Shown: piece by piece, positions 49,415 through 58,542 of the stretch
Position numbering within the stretch: the stretch's first letter is position 1
Layout: each line of letters opens with the position of its first letter
Assembly (NCBI GenBank): GCA_016188575.1
Contig: JACPHN010000268.1
Coordinates: 4,269 to 68,268, forward strand
Reading direction: 5' to 3'
Length of the DNA stretch: 64,000 nucleotides
Source: Candidatus Schekmanbacteria bacterium
Lineage (GTDB): Bacteria > CSSED10-310 > JACPHN01
The notes under the pieces: generated by a model
The model's input: the letters and a program-made list of their open reading frames with translations, nothing else
What the model was told of the DNA's origin: nothing
Databases searched by the model: none
Position numbers and translations under genes: made by a program

Positions 49415-51061
49415 TCACAGCACGCGCCCGATCTCGGCCAGCGACGTCGTGCCGCTGGCAATCTTCGCCAGGCCGTCCTCGAGCAGCGTCAGCATCCCCT
49501 GTGCCCGTGCAGTTTCGTGAAGCTGCGAGGTTGTCACCTTGGAGATGATCTGATCGCGAAACGAATCGTCCACGGTGAGCACCTCGAAAAGCGCCGTCCT
49601 GCCGCGATAGCCGATGCCGCCGCACTGGTGGCAACCCACCGGGCCGAGAAATCGCATGGGGCTGTCGGCGGGAATCCCCAACTGGCGCAACAGAGAGAGC
49701 GGCGGAATCTCCTCCGCCTTGCAAGCGCTGCACAGGACGCGCACGAGCCGCTGGGAGACAATTGCCAGCACCGACGAGGCGAGCAGGAAAGGCTCGATCC
49801 CCATCTGCAGCAGGCGGGTGATGACTCCCGCGGCACTGTCGGCGTGAATGCTCGTGTAGAGCAAGTGTCCGGTCAGACCGGCCTGGGTGGCGATTTGCGC
49901 CGTCTCCAGGTCGCGAATCTCGCCAACCATGATGACATCGGGATCCTGGCGCAGGATCGTGCGCAGCCCGCGAGCAAACGTCAGCCCTTTTGCGACGTTT
50001 ACTTGCGTCTGGTTGAAGATGCCGAGATCCATCTCGATTGGATCCTCGATGGTCACGATGTTGACCGTCTTGTTGCGGACCTCCCAGGTCCGGCGCATGG
50101 CGGCGTAGATTGTGGTCGTCTTGCCGCTGCCGGTAGGACCCGTGAGGATAATCATGCCTTGGGGCCGGCGCACCAGTTGCTCGGCCGCGGCCAACGCCGG
50201 ACCGTTCATGCCGAGCTCGGGCAGGGCGAGAACCCGGTCGGCAGTGGCCTCGAACAGTCTGAGCACACCTTTTTCGCCGTGCAGCGTGGGCAGCAAGGAG
50301 ACGCGGACGTCGTATTCCTTGGCGCCGACCGCAGCGGACATACGCCCGTCTTGCGGGACGTCGCGCTGGTAGACGGTGAGGTGGGAAAGCACCTTGATGC
50401 GGCTGATGAGCCTGCCATAGAGCTCGTCGGGGATCCGGCAAACGTCGTGTAGCAGGCCATCGACGCGGAACTTCAGAGTGTGGGCGTTTTCACCGGGCTC
50501 GAAGTGGATGTCGCGGGCGGCCGCCTTGTCCCCTGACGCAAAGACCCGGTCGAGGATGGGCGAGACCTCGACCTCGGCGTCCTTGGCCTCGGCCGCGGCC
50601 CGGCGCAGCAGTGGCCTGAGGTTGGTCGCCGCTTCCTGTGGAGACATGCGGAGAACGGCGCCCGGCAGGTCGCGCGCGGCAGCGGGTGCGGTCCCTCGCG
50701 AAGGGCGGCTCGAGGCAACCGTCTGGTCGGCGGCCAGCGCCGTGGGATCGTTTTCCATGCCGTGCTCGGCAGCGGCAAGCGCCGCGGCTCTCTTCTGCCG
50801 CAACTGGCGTTGCTCCTCCGAAACCGTCCGGCGCGCGCGAAAATCGCTCGCATAGGCCGTTCCGACCTTCGCTCCGATGACGAGGAGCAGGAGAAGCGAC
50901 AGCACGGCGATCACGACCGGGCGGCGCAGCAGGCTCCAGACGACGTCGAGTGCCTCGGGCAGCAGATCCGGCGCGACGGCGGCCAGGAATGAGAGTGTAA
51001 ACGATCCGACGATCGCGACGAGAACAGCGGTATTGATCGACGTGGCGGTATCTCTGCCCAT
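49415..51061 (-). CDS. GspE/PulE/PilB-type ATPase with N-terminal membrane anchor
   Basis: 548-aa secretion/pilus ATPase. Walker A ILTGPTGSGKTTTIY, Asp box NIVTIEDPIE, Walker B DPDVIMVGEIRDLETA and His box TGHLLYTSIHADS are complete. The C-terminal CSACKAEEI plus CHQCGGIGYRGR form the tetracysteine zinc site of GspE. Unusually, the N-terminus has two hydrophobic helices (about residues 10-30 and 48-68) and a Glu/Ala-rich linker instead of the soluble N1 domain that binds GspL/PilM. I start at ATG 51061 (MGRDTATSIN). No other type II secretion or pilus gene is near, so it is an orphan and may drive a compact or non-standard machine with the TPR protein downstream. Confidence 0.87.
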   Translation of the reverse strand: MGRDTATSINTAVLVAIVGSFTLSFLAAVAPDLLPEALDVVWSLLRRPVVIAVLSLLLLLVIGAKVGTAYASDFRARRTVSEEQRQLRQKRAAALAAAEHGMENDPTALAADQTVASSRPSRGTAPAAARDLPGAVLRMSPQEAATNLRPLLRRAAAEAKDAEVEVSPILDRVFASGDKAAARDIHFEPGENAHTLKFRVDGLLHDVCRIPDELYGRLISRIKVLSHLTVYQRDVPQDGRMSAAVGAKEYDVRVSLLPTLHGEKGVLRLFEATADRVLALPELGMNGPALAAAEQLVRRPQGMIILTGPTGSGKTTTIYAAMRRTWEVRNKTVNIVTIEDPIEMDLGIFNQTQVNVAKGLTFARGLRTILRQDPDVIMVGEIRDLETAQIATQAGLTGHLLYTSIHADSAAGVITRLLQMGIEPFLLASSVLAIVSQRLVRVLCSACKAEEIPPLSLLRQLGIPADSPMRFLGPVGCHQCGGIGYRGRTALFEVLTVDDSFRDQIISKVTTSQLHETARAQGMLTLLEDGLAKIASGTTSLAEIGRVL

Positions 51062-51237
51062 GCTCTTTGCGAAACCCGTGGGCTCCTCTCTATGCTTGCG
51101 TGTACCTGGTGGTCCGCTTCTGGCTCGGCACCGGGAAGGATCGCCGGCAAGGAGTCGCCAGCGATCATACCAATCGTGCGCACGCAGGGTCAAGATCAAC
51201 CTCGGACTCGGAACGACACCAAAGTCGCGCCGCGGTT

Positions 51238-51922
51238 GCCCCGGGCTTTGGCCCTGGGGCGGACGCGGCTCTTCTCTTGCACTGGATGACCGCGCACGGT
51301 ATAGTTGGGCCGATGCGCTTCGATCTCGAGTACAAGTCCAACCTGAATGTCGTTTTCTCCTGCAAGTACCATGTCGTGTGGTGCCCGAAGTACCGTCGCA
51401 GTGTCCTCGTAGGCGGAGTTGATAGCAGGCTGAAGGAAATTATCTCCGAGGTTATCCAGGAGTGCCGCGCCGAGCTTTTCGAGCTCGAGGTCATGGCCGA
51501 TCACGTCCAACTTCTTGTCGAGGTCGATCCTCAGTTCGGCATCCATACCCTCGTCAAGCGCATCAAAGGGAGATCCTCGCGGTTGCTTCGTCAAGAATTC
51601 CCATGGTTGCGCAGCCGCCTGCCCAGCCTCTGGACCCATAGCTATTTCGTCTCGACCGTCGGCGGCGCTCCGCTCGCCGTGATCAAGCAGTACGTCGAGA
51701 ACCAGAAAAACGTCTGATTCATGGCAAACAGCCGCGGCCCCAGCTTTATCCTCCAGCTCGACCTCGCGACCACCGCAAGAGCCGGAGAAGAGCTGTACAA
51801 GCGCGTCGAGCAAGCTGCACGCAACCCTGCAACGCCTGTCTCGGCGAAGCCTTGCGCCGTCTTGGGTTGCGCGATCAGTCGCGCGACTTTCCGTTTAGAA
51901 CCCCCCGGCTTTGACCGCGGGG
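51238..51922 (+). mobile_element. IS200/IS605-type element carrying only tnpA
   Basis: Left-end hairpin: GCCCCGGGC / GCCCTGGGGC (51238-51260) with TTTG loop and a bulged T, the classical feature of IS200/IS605 ends. Right-end hairpin: CCCCGG / CC..GGGG (51903-51922). About 685 bp between the outer edges matches a tnpA-only IS200-group element. It lies in the divergent gap between the GspE-type gene and the TPR gene. The exact cleavage sites were not determined. Confidence 0.75.
51313..51717 (+). CDS. tnpA: IS200/IS605 transposase TnpA with altered HUH motif
   Basis: 134-aa Y1 transposase: LNVVFSCKYHVVWCPKYRR, VMADHVQLLVEVDPQFGIH, RLLRQEFPWLRSRLPSLWTHS and AVIKQYVENQK with the catalytic Tyr127. 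The metal-binding His-hydrophobic-His is His64-Val-Gln66 here: the codon CAA replaces CAC/CAT, a single-base change. HUQ sites occur naturally in circovirus/nanovirus Rep proteins, but for IS200/IS605 this change more likely weakens or kills the enzyme. No tnpB follows; 51718-51900 is short and non-conserved. Confidence 0.9.
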   Translation: MRFDLEYKSNLNVVFSCKYHVVWCPKYRRSVLVGGVDSRLKEIISEVIQECRAELFELEVMADHVQLLVEVDPQFGIHTLVKRIKGRSSRLLRQEFPWLRSRLPSLWTHSYFVSTVGGAPLAVIKQYVENQKNV

Positions 51923-51931
51923 AGGCTCAGC

Positions 51932-53332
51932 GTGACAGCAGATCGCATCGTTGAATGTCTGACCAAGGGGCTGGAGCTCCACGAAAACGGTGACCGCGAC
52001 GGCGCAGCGCAAGCCTTTGCGGCGATTCTCGAGATGGACCCGCGCTACGAGCCGGCGCGCCGCTACTTGCGGCTGTTGAGCAAGGTCCCGCCGGGTGGTG
52101 ACGGCCAGGTCGAGGTCGATAGCGACGAGCGCGCGGCGCCGGCGGCCCCTCCCGGGCGCCATTTTCGAGGCGGCGACAAGCCGCGAGGCGAAATCGCAGG
52201 GTCACCGGCCGTCGCCGTATGGCCAGTAGGCGGTGGACCGGATCGCGCGACGCGCGCACGGGCGCGCAGCCACGAGCTGGAGCCGGAGAATGCGGATGAG
52301 CGACCCCTGACATGGTGGCAAGCGCTGGCGAATCCGACCCGAGCGACGCTGTACGTGTACCTCTGGGGAGGCGTGCTCGTCGTCTGCGTCATCATGGTTG
52401 TCACCGCCATCTCCACCCGGTTCGCGACTACGCTCAGCACCACCGTCGGTGAGCTCGGCGAAGTGGTTACCGCAGGCTCGGAAGCCGAGCGCGTCACGGC
52501 AATCGTCGTCTACGCGACCAAAGACGAGCCCGCGCGGGCGCAGGAAGTGGTGAGCTCGCTGGATGGTGGAGCGACCAAGGCGCTGGCGGAGCGATACCTG
52601 GCTGCGGAAAAGAAGGCCATGGACGCCGAGGACCGGCTGCTGCTGCGCCTGCTCGCCGGGCCGCGGCGAAGCACGCAGGCCGACACGCCCCAGCAGATGG
52701 CCGCCCACGGGGCGGCGCCGGCCGACAAAGAGGGTGGCCTGGAGCGGGTCGCAGCGGCCCTGGAGGCTACCTCCGTAGGCCACTATGTGGATGCGATCCC
52801 CGAGCTGCTTGGCCTGGGGAAGGCGCCGTACGCGGCGGAGCTCCCGGACCTGGACTTTCACCTCGGGGTGGCGATGCTCGGGGCAGGAAGGCAAGATGAC
52901 GCCGCGCCGTTACTGCAGGCGGCCATCGCGAGCGACATTCACGCCCGGCGCGCCCGGCGCCTCGCGGCCGCCACGGCGCTCGAACGGCACGATCTGGCCG
53001 CCGCACTCTCGCTCAGCAATGAGCTTCTTGAAGCGCCTGCGGACGCTGCCGAGAAAGCTCTGCTCAACTATTTGAAGGGGGTCGTCATGATGGAAGGTGG
53101 CAATGCCGAGACGGCGCTGCCGCTTCTCAAAGCGGCCCAGACCGGAGCACTGGCCGAGAACGCGGGACTGGCGGCCGCGATTGCGCGTGCCTATGAAGTC
53201 AGCGGCAGGCTCGAGGACGCCCGCACCGCCTACCTGCGCGCCACGCGATTGGACCCGGGAAACGAAACCGTGCGACAGGCGATCGTCACCCTTGACCGCC
53301 AGCTCGGGCTGTCGCCGGGGAAGTCGCGGTAG
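51932..53332 (+). CDS. TPR-containing single-pass membrane protein
   Basis: 466-aa protein starting with GTG 51932. The start is preceded by GGGGAGGC, which belongs to the right end of the IS element, so the insertion supplies the ribosome site. Residues 1-45 form a TPR-like helix pair (VECLTKGLELHENGDRDGAA). A charged linker and one membrane helix (LYVYLWGGVLVVCVIMVVTA, about residues 140-160) follow. The C-terminal 250 residues carry several TPR-like repeats (LGVAMLGAGRQDDAAPLLQA, LPLLKAAQTGALAENAGLAA, YEVSGRLEDARTAYLRATRL). It is probably a scaffold. It is divergent from the membrane GspE-type ATPase and followed by galT. Confidence 0.78.
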   Translation: MTADRIVECLTKGLELHENGDRDGAAQAFAAILEMDPRYEPARRYLRLLSKVPPGGDGQVEVDSDERAAPAAPPGRHFRGGDKPRGEIAGSPAVAVWPVGGGPDRATRARARSHELEPENADERPLTWWQALANPTRATLYVYLWGGVLVVCVIMVVTAISTRFATTLSTTVGELGEVVTAGSEAERVTAIVVYATKDEPARAQEVVSSLDGGATKALAERYLAAEKKAMDAEDRLLLRLLAGPRRSTQADTPQQMAAHGAAPADKEGGLERVAAALEATSVGHYVDAIPELLGLGKAPYAAELPDLDFHLGVAMLGAGRQDDAAPLLQAAIASDIHARRARRLAAATALERHDLAAALSLSNELLEAPADAAEKALLNYLKGVVMMEGGNAETALPLLKAAQTGALAENAGLAAAIARAYEVSGRLEDARTAYLRATRLDPGNETVRQAIVTLDRQLGLSPGKSR

Positions 53333-53347
53333 GCGAGCACGCCGCCG

Positions 53348-54340
53348 ATGAGCGAGCTGCGCCACGATCCGATCTCCCAGCGCTGGGTCATCATCGCTCC
53401 AGCGCGCGCCAGCCGGCCGACAGACTTCGGCGGCACGTCGTCGAGCCGACCGCGCGCTCCGCGCTGCCCGTTCTGCCCGGGGAACGAGGATGATACGCCG
53501 CCGCCCGTCGCCGTGACCGGCCCCGAGATGCAGGGAGAGAGCCCGCACGCGCCGTGGCTCGTTCGCGTGGTTCCCAACAAGTACCCTGCCGTCGGACCTG
53601 AAATCTCGGCGCGTTTTTCCGCCGGACCTCGCCCAGCCCTGCCTGCCCAGGGAATCCACGAGGTCATTGTGGAAACACCGTTGCACGATCGTCCGCTCAC
53701 GATGATGTCCGACCCGGAGGTCACGGCAGTCGCCATGGCCTATCGCTCGCGCGTCGCCGACGCGGCGAGCGCACCGTTCGCGCGGTCCGTCATGCTCTTC
53801 AAGAACCACGGCGCCGATGCCGGAGCTTCGCTCGCGCATCCGCACGCCCAGCTCATCTCGCTGCCGATCGTCCCGGAGCTGCTGGCGACCGAGCTGCGCG
53901 GCACGGCTGCCTATCACGCGGCAAACGGCGTATGCCCGTACTGCGCCGCGGCCGCAGCGAGCCCGGATCTACTGGTCGCCGAAAACGAGCTCTTCCTGGC
54001 CTATTGCCCCTGGGTATCGCGCGTGCCCTACGAGGTCTGGCTGCAGCCCCGCCGGCACGATCCCGACTTTGCCGCCATGACCGAGCACGAGCCGGCAGCG
54101 CTCGGCCGACTGCTGCGGGACGTGCTGATTCGCATCGGGAGCGCGCTACAGACGCCGGCCTATAACTACTTTCTGCATACGGCACCGGTACACGGCCAAG
54201 CCCACCCCACCTACCACTGGCATCTGGAGATCCTGCCGCGGCTTTGTCGTTTCGCCGGCTTTGAATGGGGCAGCGGGTTTTCGATGAACCACGTGCCGCC
54301 GGAGCTTGCCGCGGAGCGGCTGCGCGCGGTCTCGACATGA
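53348..54340 (+). CDS. galT: Galactose-1-phosphate uridylyltransferase family protein
   Basis: 330-aa HIT-superfamily nucleotidyl transferase. SELRHDPISQRWVIIAPARA opens the protein, CPFCPGNE is the first zinc site, RVVPNKYPAV follows, and LAHPHAQLISLP is the catalytic H-P-H motif (nucleophile His). A second zinc site is CPYC, and YHWHLEILPR lies near the C-terminus. Length and motifs fit GalT, which exchanges UMP between UDP-glucose and galactose-1-phosphate, though close relatives use other hexose-1-phosphates. No galK or galE is adjacent. It overlaps the next gene as ATGA and follows the TPR gene by 15 nt. Confidence 0.9.
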   Translation: MSELRHDPISQRWVIIAPARASRPTDFGGTSSSRPRAPRCPFCPGNEDDTPPPVAVTGPEMQGESPHAPWLVRVVPNKYPAVGPEISARFSAGPRPALPAQGIHEVIVETPLHDRPLTMMSDPEVTAVAMAYRSRVADAASAPFARSVMLFKNHGADAGASLAHPHAQLISLPIVPELLATELRGTAAYHAANGVCPYCAAAAASPDLLVAENELFLAYCPWVSRVPYEVWLQPRRHDPDFAAMTEHEPAALGRLLRDVLIRIGSALQTPAYNYFLHTAPVHGQAHPTYHWHLEILPRLCRFAGFEWGSGFSMNHVPPELAAERLRAVST

Positions 54341-55218
54341 TCCGCGGTGACGAGCCGCCGCCGCGGGCGTGCCCCAACTGCGGCCACGAGAACGATCGCG
54401 CGGACCTCTATTGCCAGCTTTGTCATGAGGTCCTCGGGCCGGAGCGGCGGCCGGGGACCGCGCCGCCGTGGGGCACCATCACCGTCGGCGCTGGTGCCGG
54501 CAACCCGGCGCTGCCGGTCCACCGCGCTGGGGAGCGGGTGGAGAACTATTCGCGAGCGCCGCGCCGCGACCACGCGGATGCGGCACGACCGCGGTACAGC
54601 AAGACCATCCTGTCGGCGTTTTTCGTCATCGGCGTCGCCAGCGTGGCATCGCTGTTCCTTTTCATGGCGCGCCGGCATTCCGCCACTGCCGACCGCGCCG
54701 GCTCCCGCGAGCTCGCCATCGCCGCGCTCGGCATCAAGGCCGTGTCGCCGCCGGGCGGCGACTACTATGTAATCGATCGGCGGGACATCGCTGAAACTGC
54801 CGCTCCCCGCGTCCCCGCGGACCGATTTTTCGTCGGCCTGATCGGCAAGCGCGGGGCGGGCGGCGCGCTCATGCTGTTTTCCTATGATCGCGGCGCGGCC
54901 TCGCGCGCGCCGGAGGACATGCTCTCGCAGCTCAGGGCCACGGTCATCAGCGCCAGCTTCTCCACCTTCATAGCCGCGGATCCCGCACCCATGCGTCTGG
55001 GCGATGCGGTCGCCGCCTGGTCGAGCAGTTGGCGGGGCGAGACGCGCGAGGAAGGTGCCGCCGGCCGTGGGCGGCTCAACGTGGTGGGCCGGGTCTTGTG
55101 GATTCCGCGCGCGAATGGCGCGGCCGCCGTCGTCGTCTATACGGTGGCGGGGGCGCCCGAGGCGGTCGCGCGCGAGCTCGATGGCTTCCTCGCACTGCTC
55201 GCGTTCACGGGGGAATAG
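54337..55218 (+). CDS. Zinc-ribbon membrane protein of unknown function
   Basis: 293-aa protein. An N-terminal zinc ribbon (RACPNCGHENDRADLYCQLC, C-x2-C...C-x2-C) is followed by a Pro/Gly linker. A membrane helix (KTILSAFFVIGVASVASLFL, about residues 90-110) leads to an extracytoplasmic domain of about 180 residues with alternating strands and no recognised motif. The architecture of ribbon, linker, TM and periplasmic domain resembles a simple envelope sensor and recalls the kinase at 27452-29791 without its kinase domain. It overlaps galT by 4 nt. Function unknown. Confidence 0.75.
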   Translation: MIRGDEPPPRACPNCGHENDRADLYCQLCHEVLGPERRPGTAPPWGTITVGAGAGNPALPVHRAGERVENYSRAPRRDHADAARPRYSKTILSAFFVIGVASVASLFLFMARRHSATADRAGSRELAIAALGIKAVSPPGGDYYVIDRRDIAETAAPRVPADRFFVGLIGKRGAGGALMLFSYDRGAASRAPEDMLSQLRATVISASFSTFIAADPAPMRLGDAVAAWSSSWRGETREEGAAGRGRLNVVGRVLWIPRANGAAAVVVYTVAGAPEAVARELDGFLALLAFTGE

Positions 55219-55395
55219 CCGCGCTGCCGGGCGCGATCCGCATTGCCGAGACCCGCTACCTACCGCCCCGGCGGCTCAACACCCCGGCGACCCGGCGCAG
55301 CGGAGTTGACTTCGCGGGGGCTCGGCCGTAGCGTCGAACAGGCGGGCGCCGGTGCGCGGCGACGCCGCGAATACCACTGTCGCCGGGGGACACAG

Positions 55396-56679
55396 ATGAG
55401 AACAGGGTTTCGGCCATCAGTCGGGCTCGCACTTGCCGCTCTCGTCCTGGCCTGTCCGTCATGCTCGAGCAAGCCGGCGGAGGCACCCGGTGAACGGAGC
55501 GAGAGCAGCTCCCCGCCGTCGAACGCCCCCACAGTGGTCGTGGGCTACACCGCCTCGGCAAGCGGCAAGCTCAACGTCGAATCGATCCGCCAAAGAAACG
55601 GCCTCGAGCTCTGGCGGGAGCACGTCAACGCGACTGGCGCGTGGCGCGTCGAAACCCGCTGGTACGACGACGAGTCGCGCAGCGATCGCATCCAGGAGCT
55701 GTACACCCGCCTCGCCACGAACGACCACGCGAACTTTCTGATCAGCCCCTATTCGAGCGGCCTGACCGCGGCCGCTGCGGTGATCTCCGAGCAGTACGGA
55801 ATCCCCATGATCAGCACCGGCGCTGCCTCGGACAGCACCTATCAGCAAGGATTGACCATGGTGTACCAGGTCTACACGCCCGCCAGCCAGTACTTGACCG
55901 GCGCCCTTGACCTGCTCGCTGCGCGCCTGCCGGATCTCAAGAAGCTCGCAATCCTGCATGAAGCGGATCGGTTTTCCAGCGACGTCGCCGCGGCGGTCAA
56001 GGCCCGGGCGGAGGCCTCCGGATATGCCGTCGTCCTGGACGAGGGGTACGACTCGGCGACGACCGACTTCTCGCCGTTCATCAACAAGATCCAACAGGCG
56101 CGGCCGGACGCGGTTGTTGGCGGTGGCCATTTTCAGGACGGTAGCGCGCTGGCGCGGCAGCTCGCGGACAAACGCGTCGCCGTCCCGTTTGTCGCCTTGC
56201 TCGTGGCGCCGCCGGAGCCGAGCTTTGCGGAGCTTGGGAGCGCGGCCATCGGCATCGTTGGGCCGAGCCAGTGGGAGCCGCAGGCGGCTTATGACGCCGC
56301 GGCGGCGCAGGCCGCCGGTACGCGTTGGGTTGGGCCGACCGGAGCAGAGTTTGCGCACGCCTATCTCCAGGCGTTCGGTGAGCAACCCTCCTATCACGCC
56401 GCGGGCGGATACGCGGCCGGGCTCGTGCTGCAGGACGCCTTGCAGCGCGCCGGCAGCGGCGAGGCGACGGCGTTGAAAACAGCGCTCGACGCCACCGACA
56501 TCATGACGTTTTTTGGGCGAACCACCTTCGCTACTGCGCCGGAGTCGCACGGGCTGCAGGTCGGTCACCTCATGGTCTACGTACAATGGCAGCAGGGCGC
56601 CGGCGGCAAACCGGTCAAGCGTGTCGTGTGGCCCGCGGCGGCGGCGAGCGCCGAGCTGGCGGCGCGCCCCACCCCGTGA
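55396..56679 (+). CDS. Branched-chain amino-acid-type ABC transporter substrate-binding lipoprotein
   Basis: 427-aa Peripla_BP_6-type binding protein. MRTGFRPSVGLALAALVLAC has a lipobox-like end (LVLAC or LACPSC), so it is probably a lipoprotein. TVVVGYTASASGKLNVESIR, AVISEQYGIPMISTGAASDS, ILHEADRFSSDVAAAVKARA and FSPFINKIQQARPDAVVGG are the usual LivJ/AmiC-type landmarks. I start at ATG 55396; the frame upstream is open but without a signal. The ligand (amino acid, amide, urea or other) cannot be inferred. It is followed 10 nt later by the permease genes in the order H, M, G, F. Confidence 0.88.
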   Translation: MRTGFRPSVGLALAALVLACPSCSSKPAEAPGERSESSSPPSNAPTVVVGYTASASGKLNVESIRQRNGLELWREHVNATGAWRVETRWYDDESRSDRIQELYTRLATNDHANFLISPYSSGLTAAAAVISEQYGIPMISTGAASDSTYQQGLTMVYQVYTPASQYLTGALDLLAARLPDLKKLAILHEADRFSSDVAAAVKARAEASGYAVVLDEGYDSATTDFSPFINKIQQARPDAVVGGGHFQDGSALARQLADKRVAVPFVALLVAPPEPSFAELGSAAIGIVGPSQWEPQAAYDAAAAQAAGTRWVGPTGAEFAHAYLQAFGEQPSYHAAGGYAAGLVLQDALQRAGSGEATALKTALDATDIMTFFGRTTFATAPESHGLQVGHLMVYVQWQQGAGGKPVKRVVWPAAAASAELAARPTP

Positions 56680-56689
56680 GGAGCCGGTG

Positions 56690-57553
56690 GTGTGGAGCGA
56701 AACGCTGCTCGCCTCGACGGTTGACGGCCTGCTGATCGGCGTCGTCTACGGTCTGGCGGCGCTCGGCCTGACGCTGATCTTCGGCGTCATGAACGTCGTC
56801 AACCTGGCGCACGGTCCAACCATGACCCTGGGCATGTTCGGCATCTACCTGAGCGCCACCAAGCTCGGCCTGCATCCGTTCGCGGGTCTGGTCCTCGTTG
56901 CGGCGGGCGGTTTACTGCTTGGCGTCGGCATCTATGTCGTCGCGGTCAAGCGCGTGATCGATGCTCCGCATCTGGCGAGCCTGCTGGCCACGTTTTCGGT
57001 CAATCTGATGATCGTGGGCGTCGCCACCGCGATCTTCTCCACGTCCTTCCGCAACCTGAGCCACGATCTCGGCGTGCTACGCGCCGGGCCGATCGCCGTC
57101 CCGGGGACCCGAGTCGCGGCCGCACTGTTGGCGGTGGCGGTCGCCGCGGCGCTGCAGGTCTTCCTGACGCGCACCCGCCTGGGCAAATACGTGCGCGCCG
57201 TGGCGGCCAACCGCGCCGCCGCCGAGCTGGTCGGGATCCCGTCCGCTCGGGTCCTGGCGCTGAGCTTCGGGATCGGCACGATGCTCGCGGCTACGGCCGG
57301 CGGGCTGATCGCGTTGTCCCTGCCATTCACGGTGCTGTCGGGCGGTGTCTATGAGCTCAAGAGCTTCGTCATCGTGGTGCTGGGCGGCCTCGGCAATCCG
57401 TTGGGCGCGCTCGTCGGAGGAGTCGTGCTCGGGCTCATCGAGGGCATCGTCCCCGTATTCGCGCGTGCCACATGGGTGCCGGTGCTCGAATACGGGCTAT
57501 TCGTCCTGATCCTCCTGGTCCGGCCCAGCGGCCTCTTGGGGGGAGGTCGCTGA
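56690..57553 (+). CDS. livH: ABC transporter permease, LivH type
   Basis: 287-aa inner-membrane permease with eight hydrophobic segments: GLLIGVVYGLAALGLTLIFGVMNVVNLAHG is the N-terminal LivH signature, and GVYELKSFVIVVLGGLGNPLGALVGG the C-terminal motif contacting the ATPase. I use GTG 56690 (VWSETLLA), 7 nt after AGGAG; GTG 56687 is an alternative. It overlaps livM as TGATG. Confidence 0.9.
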   Translation: MWSETLLASTVDGLLIGVVYGLAALGLTLIFGVMNVVNLAHGPTMTLGMFGIYLSATKLGLHPFAGLVLVAAGGLLLGVGIYVVAVKRVIDAPHLASLLATFSVNLMIVGVATAIFSTSFRNLSHDLGVLRAGPIAVPGTRVAAALLAVAVAAALQVFLTRTRLGKYVRAVAANRAAAELVGIPSARVLALSFGIGTMLAATAGGLIALSLPFTVLSGGVYELKSFVIVVLGGLGNPLGALVGGVVLGLIEGIVPVFARATWVPVLEYGLFVLILLVRPSGLLGGGR

Positions 57554-58542
57554 TGGGCACGCAGCGGCGGCACGCGCCGACTGTGGTCGCGGCCTCGCTG
57601 CTCGTGCTGTCGGCGGCCCTCCCCGCGCTGGCGGGCAGCGCCAGCATGCGCGAAACGATGTTTTCGGTGCTGCTGGCCATCGGCCTGGCAGCGAGCCTCA
57701 ATATCCTGCTCGGCTATTGCGGGTATGCCAGCTTTGGCCACGTCGTGTTCTTTGGCATCGGCGGCTACGCCGGCTTCTACCTGGTTGCGGTGCAGGGGGC
57801 GCACCTGGCGACCGCGATTGCCGGCGGCGGGCTGGTGGCCGGAGCGTTTGCCGCCGGTCTGGGGGCGGCCATCCTGCGGCTGCGCGGGCCACACTTCGCG
57901 CTCGCCACGATCGGCGTGAACGAGGCCGTCAAGGCGCTGATCGTCAATATCGAGCCGCTTGGCGGTCCGACCGGCATGAATCTGAACGTGAGCGTCTTTC
58001 GCGCCTATGGCGGCGCTGCCGGCATGCTTTGGGCCGCGTACGGCACCGCCGCGGCGATCGCCGTCGGTGCCGTGGTGTTGGGAGGCCTCGTGCGCACCTC
58101 GCGGTTCGGCCTCGGCCTGCTGGTGATCCGGGAGGACGAAGATGCCGCGGCGGTGCTCGGAGTGGTCGCCTGGCGATACAAGGTGGGGGCCTACGTGTTG
58201 TCGGCGGTTTTTCCGGGGATGCTGGGCGCTCTGTTCTTCTTCAAGCAGGGGGTGATCGAGCCGGCAGGTGCTTTTCGCCTGGACCTTTCGGTCGAGCTCC
58301 TCGTCATGGTGATGCTCGGGGGCGCGGGAACCGTGCTCGGACCCCTCGTGGGCGCCGGAAGCTACCAACTGCTGCGGTCAGGGCTGCTGACGAGCGACCT
58401 GGAGGTCCTGGGGGTGCGCATTCGTGACGTGCAGCTCGCCGTGGCGGGAGCACTGCTGCTCCTGGTGGTGCAGCTCGTGCCTGCCGGGCTCGTGGGGTGG
58501 GCGCGCGGTCGCTGGCTGGCATTGCGGAGCCGACCGGCATGA
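57553..58542 (+). CDS. livM: ABC transporter permease, LivM type
   Basis: 329-aa permease. LNILLGYCGYASFGHVVFFGIGGYAGF is the LivM signature, followed by GPHFALATIGVNE, VREDEDAA-like LGLLVIREDEDAAAVLG and SVELLVMVMLGGAGTVLGPLVGA. ATG 57553 overlaps the livH stop. It overlaps livG by 4 nt. Confidence 0.9.
   Translation: MGTQRRHAPTVVAASLLVLSAALPALAGSASMRETMFSVLLAIGLAASLNILLGYCGYASFGHVVFFGIGGYAGFYLVAVQGAHLATAIAGGGLVAGAFAAGLGAAILRLRGPHFALATIGVNEAVKALIVNIEPLGGPTGMNLNVSVFRAYGGAAGMLWAAYGTAAAIAVGAVVLGGLVRTSRFGLGLLVIREDEDAAAVLGVVAWRYKVGAYVLSAVFPGMLGALFFFKQGVIEPAGAFRLDLSVELLVMVMLGGAGTVLGPLVGAGSYQLLRSGLLTSDLEVLGVRIRDVQLAVAGALLLLVVQLVPAGLVGWARGRWLALRSRPA

Noticed and set aside
51718-51900. tnpB remnant or omega-RNA region downstream of tnpA
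   Set aside because: The short frame has no RuvC or zinc-finger motif of TnpB, and tnpA-only IS200 elements are normal.
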